A DNA stretch of 64,000 nt from Tilletia caries (Eukaryota > Basidiomycota > Exobasidiomycetes > Tilletiales > Tilletiaceae), in the NCBI GenBank assembly GCA_032718865.1, contig JALUTQ010000028.1, positions 682,001 through 746,000 on the forward strand, given 5' to 3'. Both the position numbers and the translations under genes were made by a program. This document shows, one piece after another, positions 56,984-64,000 of this stretch. Position 1 is the first letter of the stretch. Each line of letters begins with the position of its first letter. Below the pieces are notes generated by a model, which saw only the letters and a program-made list of their open reading frames with translations, did not search any database and was not told where the DNA came from.

Positions 56984-58795
56984 ATGGGCAACTGCTTCTC
57001 GTCCGACAGCTCCGAATCGCCAGAGGCCAAGAAGAGCAAGGGCATCGACAAGCACATCAAGGACGAGGAGAAACGGCTCGCTCGCGAGATCAAGGTCCTC
57101 CTCCTCGGCGCAGGAGAGAGCGGCAAGTCGACGATCCTCAAGACGATGCGCATCATCCACGAAATCCCCTTCACCAACACCGAGCGCGAGCACTTCCGCC
57201 GCCTCGTCTTCGTCAACCTCGTCCAGAGCATGAAAGCCGTCCTCGATGCGATGGAAGAGTGGGGAGCCGAGTTTGAACAGCCACAATGTCAGGTCAGTCT
57301 CATGCCCGCACCTCCCTCGCTGCATCTCTGCCCCCCCCCCGCAGCCATGTCTCTAGCTGACACCGTTCCTTCGTCGCAACCACTCCTGGTCACACCCCCC
57401 TACAGCGTTATCTACACCTCTTCATCTCCTACCCAGACATCGCAGAAGAACAGACCTTCCCCATGGATTACTACGAGCCACTCATGCTGCTCTGGAACGA
57501 CAAGGGTGTACAAGCGGCATACTCCAGAGGCAACGAGGCTGCCGTACCAGAAAAGTGGGTGTGTGTGTGTGTCGGGAAGGGGGATAAGCACTTGATTCCG
57601 CCCGGACCCCCCCTTGTCAGCATACTGGGGTGCGCTTCTTCTGACACCTTCTCTTCAACGTACGATTCACCCGTCTCGTCACTTTCGTAGCATGGCATAG
57701 TGAGTCCAGGTCTGGCGCCCAGCTTGGTCCCCTTCACTGCGAAACCACTTAAATGCTAACCTCTCACTCTGCACCTTCAACCCCACAAAGCTTCTACGCC
57801 GACCTAGATCGCTTCTTCCACCCAAAATACACCCCTTCCGACGCAGACATCCTCAGATGCAGACACAAGACCACAGGCATCATCGAGACCACCTTCCCCA
57901 TCGAAGACCGCATGTATCGCATCTTTGACGTCGGCGGACAGCGCTCCGAGCGGAAAAAGTGGATCCATTGCTTTGAGGGTGTCACTGCCGTCCTCTTCTT
58001 GGTCGCCCTCTCGGGCTATGACAGTTGTCTGGTGGAGGACAAGGACTCGGTGAGAGCGGCTTTCCCTTGGATTCAAAACCGCATTCATGCGCTGTTTTTG
58101 GAAGTTGCTTACAATCTTCACACACGCGCGTTGTCCCAGAATCAAATGCAAGAAGCCCTCATGCTCTTCGACTCGATCTGCAACAGCAAATGGTTCCTCC
58201 GCACATCAATGGTACGCTTTATTCCTTGTCATCTCTTTTGTACGCGTAGTTTGAATAGCTCTTTTGACCACCATTTCCTTCTCACTCCCCCCAAAAGATC
58301 CTCTTCCTCAACAAAGTCGACATCTTCAGGACCAAGATCATGCATTCCAGCATCAAGCACTACTTCCCGGACTACGCAGGCGACGAGACCGACTTCAACG
58401 CGGCACGAAATTACTTCAAACAGCGCTTCTGCCGGTTAAATCGGTCGCCTAGCAAGGAGATCTACCCGAGTTTCACGAATGCGACTGATCCGACGTTGCT
58501 CAAGACGGTCATGACGTCAATCACAGACATCATTCTGTGAGTCTGCGTGTTTTGAACGGGGATGTTTGATGTCAGAATGGTTCACTGACGCGACTTGACC
58601 CCTTACACTCTCGCTCCTATACCCTTTGCGCGTGCCGACTTTGGTGGACTTCTCTACCTTTCTCCTGAACCCAGAACAAGTGAGTACATCTCCAGGCTTG
58701 TACGCAAAACGCGTCAACAGGAATCGGCACTGACCATACACTTTTGCATCTGTCCGTCACCCCAAAAAGACTCGCTACAAGACTTGATTCTATGA
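56984..58795 (+). CDS. Heterotrimeric G-protein alpha subunit, with 9-nt and 5-nt microexons
   Basis: GTPase that relays pheromone or nutrient receptor signals at the plasma membrane. Exons 56984-57292, 57406-57554, 57691-57699, 57791-58049, 58140-58211, 58298-58536, 58675-58679 and 58770-58795 join in phase to 355 residues, the usual size. MGNCFSS gives N-myristoylation and palmitoylation sites; P-loop GAGESGKST (about 42-50); catalytic Arg in [38 protein letters not shown]; the C-terminus ends ITDIILTNSLQDLIL. The G5 motif is TNAT instead of TCAT. The 9-nt exon encodes Met-Ala-Tyr and restores the family spacing in [15 protein letters not shown]; the 5-nt exon AACAA is needed to keep frame into the conserved tail. 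Without it the gene would end at IIL. The last residues have no Cys for pertussis toxin modification. It looks closest to fungal cAMP-type alphas, but I do not assign a class. Confidence 0.94.
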
Positions 58796-59999
58796 TTCTC
58801 CTCGCGACACAGCGGAAACAAGGGCAGCGTCCTCCTCAAGGCAAGCTTTGGACATCCCCCCCTTTTCCTGACACGCGCCCCGCCCGCCCTCGCGTCTGTC
58901 CACCCAGACCGCGGTTGTTTTTATGTGAACCGTGTCCACAAGCCTGATTACCCCTCCAACCCCGGCGCTCCCTTCACACACGAGAGAACGCGCGCCTTTG
59001 AGACCCCTTTCGAGATGATTATCGGATACTGCGACCTCTTCCCACCATCTCTCACCTCGCATCCACGCCAACCCTTCCCTTTCCTCCCCTCCAACCACTC
59101 CATCTCGCGCCGAGTCGATCCTTTCTCCTTTTCGTCAAACTGCGAACGGGGCTCTTTCCGCTACTCGCCCTGTCTTTCTCTAGAATCTTCGAGGTCCGGC
59201 ACCTCTCCTGTCCCTTCGACTTCCTCTTCATTCTACCCAACTTCTTTTTCATCATCGTCAGGGTTTCCACGCCGTCCCATTTTGTTCGACCACCATCACC
59301 CTCCCAGTGGACGGCCGTTCCCGCTTTTCCCACGCCGTTGGAATTTCGGTCATTGTTACATCTATCGGGGGACGAAGGGACCGAAGGTTGTTACATACAC
59401 CCTTTCTCGCGTCTCTTCTTCGCCGCTCCTTCCTCGGGAAGCACAACATCCGTTTCATCTCGTCCAGGGCACACACTCATTCGCTCGTCCGCCGGCGGCG
59501 AAGTGCGATTCCTTCGACCGAACCCTATCCAGCAGTACCTCCACGCACGCAATACCCGCACTCATCCACACCGGAGGTCCTCCTCGAGTCGGGACTCCGG
59601 CACATCGGCAGCAAGAATTCTTCCAGTTCTAGCTCCACCTTCACTCAAGTCCAAGTCCATAGCGCATTGTCCCTAAAGCAGGGGAGCGCGCGCGTCTTTC
59701 CATCATCCAACATTTGTATTTTTAAAGATATTCAATCTTCTGGTCCACCCATCGCGCGCGTTCTTCCTCTCTCCCTCCGTCCCCCTTTTATTAGGCCAAA
59801 TCTCCCATGTCAAGGGCATCTCGCAACTCTACAAAAGATACAGCTCCACTTTCTTCGTTCGTCATGCGTCCCTTCTATTATTGGTTCCTTGCGTGGGGTC
59901 GTGTACATACACGGAAGCAGTCAGTCTGTCTGGGAGAGAACAAAGACCCAGACCGTTGTTTCATTGCGTTCGAATTCGTTCCTTCAGTAAGATTCCCAT
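58796..59999. other. C/T-rich spacer, no firm gene
   Basis: Long Ser/Pro/Arg/His frames on the plus strand (58925-59632, 59307-59990) reflect the C/T-rich composition and show no domain. Likely the G-alpha 3' region and the kelch 3' region. Confidence 0.5.
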
Positions 60000-61449
60000 T
60001 CAAACGCGAAGATCCAAGCTCCACGCGTCCGAAAGTCGGTCGTTCTCCTCATTCAAGCCGCCGTGGATGACGATCTGGAGCGACCTGTCACCCGTTGAGA
60101 CGGCATCGAAGGCGAACCAGCCTCGAGGCTCGGGCGTCTTGGTGGAGGAAGAGGCCGGAGGGAGGCTCACGGGCACGAAGCTGAAGGTGGGGGAGGCGGC
60201 TGACGAGTGGGAGGCGGTGAGGAGGTAGGCGTCGGCGAGGAACTGCGAGGAGGTTATTGATGCAAGATTTGTCGATTGCAAAACACGCTCAGTGACACAT
60301 ATCCAGAAAGAAAAAAAGGGGAAATCAACTCACCTTGCCCGCGCCATCGTGTCCAAGCTCCTTAGGCGCGCCTTGTCCCTCTCCGAAGAAGAGCACACCC
60401 AACACCCGCGCCGTGCGGCCTTGCCCGAGCTCGAGGGTAGGAGCGGTGGGGAAGGGCACGAGGCCGTGCACGCTCCGTTTGGACGGTTCTTCGCCGTCTG
60501 TGCCGGAGGAGAGAGGGGCCTCGTGGGAGGTCCAGCTGTCCTTGGCTGGGTCGTAGATGTCGAGTGGACCTCCGAGCTCATCGCTAGGCGGTCGAGGGTA
60601 GCATGCATGTGTTCAGCAAAAGAGAGCCTGAATTTTTTTGCGCGCGTGGAGAGGGGGGAAAGGCACTCTCACCCGCAGAATCCGCCCCATCGGGCTAAGA
60701 CGAGATCCTCTGTTGAGTCTGTAAAGGGAGATGGGATGGCCGCGATGACCGTACCTCCGCGCTCCGGACCGGGCGCTGAGGCGAGACTGTGCCAACGGAA
60801 GGTCTTCAAGTCGAGCGCGTGCAACGTCGAGAGTCTCCCTGTAATGCATGAAGGAACGTGTCAGTCCCCGCGCAGCGTGTGCGCGAGCGCATTTCTGAGT
60901 CTCCCAAAACTCACCGGACTGTGGGCAACCGGCGTGTATGTACAGCTTCCCGCCCGCGACAGCCGCAGTGTGATAACTCCTCGGCACAGGCCTCTCCCCC
61001 GACGTCTCAAACCGCTCCCAACACTTCTCCTCCGTCGAGAATCTCCAAATGGCCGTATGCTCCTCCCCATCCAACGGAGCCATGTCCTTCCCGCCCCGCC
61101 CACCCCACAACCAGAGAAAGCCCCCCTCAGAAGCGGTCAAGCTGGCACCGACGCGCGGGGAAGGCCATGCGCTGCCTTCCTCCACCTCCTGCGGACGCTT
61201 CAGGACGTCCGTCGCCTTCGAATCGTCCGGGTTGGCGGAGTCGAGGTCGGAGATGACGCGGAGTTCGTCGCCGACGGGTTGGCGCGGCTTGAGTTCGCCC
61301 CCGAAGAGGTACGCTTTCCGGGTGGAGGGGTCGATGGTGAGTGCGTGGGAGGAGAGGGCGACTGGGTAGGCGGCTAGGGTTGAGAGGGAGGGGACGAAGT
61401 GGCATGGGAGGGGGCGGGCGCGCAGGACGGGCGCGGCGGACGATGACAT
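60000..61449 (-). CDS. Kelch-repeat protein
   Basis: Beta-propeller protein, probably a protein-interaction module in the cytosol. Exons 61449-60915, 60838-60673, 60583-60334 and 60242-60000 join in phase to 397 residues. Kelch blades are visible: HALTIDPSTRKAYLFGGELK (about 35-55), SPRVGASLTASEGGFLWLWG with GRGG, PVPRSYHTAAVAGGKLYIHA with GCPQSG, RLSTLHALDLKTFRWHSL, GGTVIAAIPSPFTDSTEDLV with WGGFCG, and FAFDAVSTGDRSLQIVIHGG with LNEENDRLSDAWSLDL. The GG-W/Y spacing and R..H signature are those of kelch repeats; about six blades fit. It has no BTB, F-box or membrane part. Related stand-alone kelch proteins in fungi are poorly characterised, so no pathway is proposed. The frame is open upstream to 62037, but the ATG at 61449 starts the first blade. 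Confidence 0.78.
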
Positions 61450-63032
61450 TGTGGCTGCTAGACGAGGACTGCGGTGCTGAGGAAAAGTTAGCAGTAGTCG
61501 TTGGGAACGGGTTCGGGAGGTCAGGAAGAGGCGCGAGGAACACAGGGAGAGCATTCGGGGGCCGGGGCTGTGGAAGATGCTGTCAGCTGAAAGACAGGGC
61601 AAGCTATTTATATGTATGTCCCGCGCTCTTCCACCGACATCATCGTCGTTGAGTCGTTGAGTTCCCTCCACTTTCCATCGCAGCCGAGGGGGTCCCCGGA
61701 CCCCGAGCCGAGGTGTACGCAACAGAAGAGTTGGAGCACAGTAGCATGATGTTCTCGTAAAATTTCTGGGTTGCGACGAAACGTGCAGCAGTCGGGTTTT
61801 GGTTTTGGGTGGGAGAGAAGAGAGAAGTAGAGGCACAGCAAAGGTGAAGGAAGACGAGATGAACGAGGTTGGGGGATTGGGAGCGAAAGTCGTTCGAAGC
61901 GTCTGAGTCAACAGATCGAGAGTCGCAGAAAAAGCAGGGTAGCGCTGAATGGGGTGGGTCAATTTCGATCGACAGTCGGGGTGCGAGCAGAGCGTGGCCA
62001 TGGACGGGATCAAGCGAGGCGGGCCGGGCCGAGGCAAAGGAAGGGATCAAAGGGGTAGTGGGAAACGGGTTGAAGCCCCGCCAGCCCCTCCGCTTGTGGA
62101 TCGTCTTGTTGTGCAACCGAGGCGTGGATGACGGGAAAGATTCACGACCAGGAACGAGAAGAAGTGGGCGGACAGAATTTGCCTCGACGAAAAGAGCCCG
62201 CCGCGCGAATTGGGACCATAACGCCATGCCCGCCCGAAAGAACTGTGCGATCTCCTCACTGCTGCTTGCTACAACAGTCAAGAAAAGAGCCGCATCACGA
62301 ACAAATCAGCCACAACCCCAGAATCAGAAGGAATCCCATGCCCCCTTTCGCGTGAAAATCAAGGCAGGGGGGGAAGGAATGCAACTGACCACTCCTGAGG
62401 CTCCTGCGAGCCAGCCATGTTCGAGCCCGCGCTCACACCAAGCCGTTTCGGACCGTCCTCCTCGTCTTCGTCGTCCTCCTCCTGTGTAGGACGTAAAGAA
62501 GAAGAAAGAACAAAAATAGTGGTCAGCCATGGACCGCACTGTTCACAGCTGCGGAAAGTGGAGAGGGCAGAAAAGAAAGAGGTGAACGCGTTGAAAGGGG
62601 AAAATAAAGGAGAGGGGGAACCCCAAAATGATGGTGAGGCGAGAAGAAGGGTGGGACAAAGCAACGTGTTTCTTCTCTTCTCCCCGTCTCGCGCAAAAAG
62701 CCTTCGACGAAGGGGCAATAAGTGGAAAGTGACGATTCGCAGGAAAGGCAGCGTCACAGGATGTGCTCGAGGGGGACAGAAAGGGCGGGGGAGATAGGTT
62801 GTTGATCTGGGCGGCTTGGGTTCTTTTCTGTGTTTTTTGGGTGGGGACTTGGGGAGGTTGAGATAGAAAGGAAAGGGGGCAGTGACAGAGATTCGTAATG
62901 TGGCAGGGTACGCGGGGTAAGGAAGGTAAGAGTATCCAACCGTGTGGAAGGGAATTTGGAATGATAAAAGAAAAAGAAGGAGAAGAAGAGATAGGGAAAA
63001 AAGGGGAGGGGGAAGGGGGGCAAGACCGGCTC
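61450..63032. other. Spacer between kelch gene and NAP1, with a possible small minus-strand gene
   Basis: On the minus strand a good acceptor (CCTACACAG) near 62483 opens an acidic exon, 62482-62390, reading EEDDEDEEDGPKRLGVSAGS and NMAGSQEPQE with a GTCAGT donor. After an acceptor near 62271 an in-frame continuation reads SEEIAQFFRAGMALWSQFAR and RALFVEAN. An ATG at about 62530 (MADHYF) or further right could start it. No family recognised and no clear stop, so I do not list it as a firm gene. The rest is purine-rich on the plus strand. Confidence 0.3.
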
Positions 63033-64000
63033 TCAGAAGCTCACGTCATCTTCATCATCCTCGTCGTCGAATTCGTCATCGAACGCGTCCAGATCTTCGT
63101 GCAGGAGCGCCTTGCCTGTGAAGTAGTCGACGGCGTGCGGGATGATGCGGTCCTTGAGGTCCTCGCCGATCTGGTAGTCGAGCTCAAGTCGGGAGTCAAG
63201 CCTGGCGAAGAATGAAGAGCGGGAGGTCAGCCGTCAGATTAAGGACAAATGAAGCGGGTTTGGTGATCCATTTTTCCTCTTTCTCATTTATGAGAACCCG
63301 ATTGGACGCGCCGAAATCACAACAACAACACTCACTCTTCCAGGGCCTCCTCGTCCTCAACGTCCTCGTCTTCTGCTGGCGGCTTGGGTGGCGAGAAGAA
63401 GTTGAAGAAGGACTCGACCGGTACTGTGCGCTTGACGGTACGGGTCTGGTTTGTGTTCTTGTTCCGTTGCTTCTTAGTCTCGATCTTGTGGGTCAAGTCC
63501 TTGCCTTCCTTCCAGTTAATCTTGCAGCCCTCGGCGTGGTCGTAGACGAGGTCGCCAGAGAATCCGACCTCGTCCTGGTAGTAGTACGCCTTGGTGAGGG
63601 AGGTGTCGGAGAAGAAGTCGTTCTTGGACGCGTCGAAGACGAATTCGAGCTTGAAGCCGGCCTCGTCGGTGAGGTAGGTCATGCGGACGTCAAGGAGGTG
63701 GCGCAAGGCCTCCTCGTCGGCCTCGGTGATGAGTTCAGAGATGGAGGCGTGGTTCTTGAGGGCGGTGAGCCAGAACTCGGGGATACCAGCCTCAGCGTCG
63801 GCAGGGGCTTGAGCGGTTGCGAGCGATACCTTTGGCCCTGCATCCTCCTCCTCATCCTCATCGTCTTCATCCAGCTCGTCCGACTTCTCACCCGCAGTAA
63901 CCTCCTCGGCGGTAGGCTCGGCCTTACCCTGGACGATCTCAGCACGACGCTGGTAAAGCGGTCGGTACTTCTCTGCGTACTTCTTCTCGAGCTCGAGGAT
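63033..64000 (-). CDS. NAP1: Nucleosome assembly protein 1, 3' part (runs off right edge)
   Basis: Histone H2A-H2B chaperone and shuttle. Two exons in view: 64000-63336 (open at the edge, on a codon boundary) and 63201-63033. The visible 278 residues start [20 protein letters not shown] and continue with an acidic stretch ([17 protein letters not shown]), [80 protein letters not shown] and the basic loop [19 protein letters not shown], followed by [14 protein letters not shown]. The last exon holds [20 protein letters not shown] and the acidic tail [15 protein letters not shown]. This is the canonical NAP domain plus C-terminal acidic tail; only the N-terminus is missing. No anomaly. Confidence 0.95.

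Noticed and set aside
58925..59990. Frames of 230 codons behind the G-alpha gene
   Set aside because: C/T-rich low complexity (Ser/Pro/Arg/His), overlapping frames of similar length, no splice logic or domain.
61640..62281. 213-codon minus-strand frame
   Set aside because: Only its first part (IAQFFRAGMALWSQF) looks protein-like; the rest is Pro/Ser low complexity. Mentioned in the spacer entry, not called a gene.

Overview
The window looks like nuclear DNA of a basidiomycete fungus, probably from the smut lineage (Ustilaginomycotina; inference). Support: dense genes on both strands, many short introns of roughly 50-130 bases with GTGAGT/GTAAGT-type donors and CAG/TAG acceptors, very long low-complexity tails on regulators, and proteins of fungal type (MEF2/RLM1-class MADS factor, HSF, CBP4-like, RIX1, CsbD-like). 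No tRNA, rRNA or CRISPR was seen. Exon boundaries below were read by eye; in nearly every housekeeping gene the reading phase closes exactly across all introns.

Layout. 1-1.9 kb: low-complexity DNA with signs of a minus-strand gene made of very small exons that runs off the left edge. 2.8-10.8 kb: MADS-box factor (+), EMC8/9 (+), heat-shock-type factor (-). 12.4-22 kb: a transposon block with a 479-bp TA-flanked MITE, a two-gene PIF/Harbinger element (Myb-like plus DDE transposase) and a young pogo-type element with 117-bp inverted repeats, separated by a 2.7-kb gene-free gap. 23-38.8 kb: dense housekeeping block with MED12 (+), ARPC4 (-), a CBP4-like mitochondrial assembly factor (+), HMG-CoA synthase (-) and MED14 (-). 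40.0-40.4 kb: a broken malate dehydrogenase fragment. 42.2-48.4 kb: a decayed Helitron Rep/helicase followed by an intact accessory gene. 49.1-64 kb: RIX1 (+), an unknown small gene (+), a CsbD-like stress protein (+), RAD1 of the 9-1-1 clamp (-), a G-protein alpha subunit (+), a kelch protein (-) and the 3' part of NAP1 (-).

Functional links. Two Mediator subunits (MED12 of the kinase module, MED14 of the scaffold) lie within 16 kb, alongside two DNA-binding regulators, but nothing in the sequence shows co-regulation. The rest are unrelated housekeeping genes.

Most notable: a G-alpha gene whose conserved protein can only be rebuilt with a 9-nt and a 5-nt microexon; an ARPC4 gene whose first coding exon is just the start codon; three unrelated transposons each broken by a single one-base homopolymer shift while all host genes read through cleanly; and an intact accessory gene behind a dead Helitron replicase.
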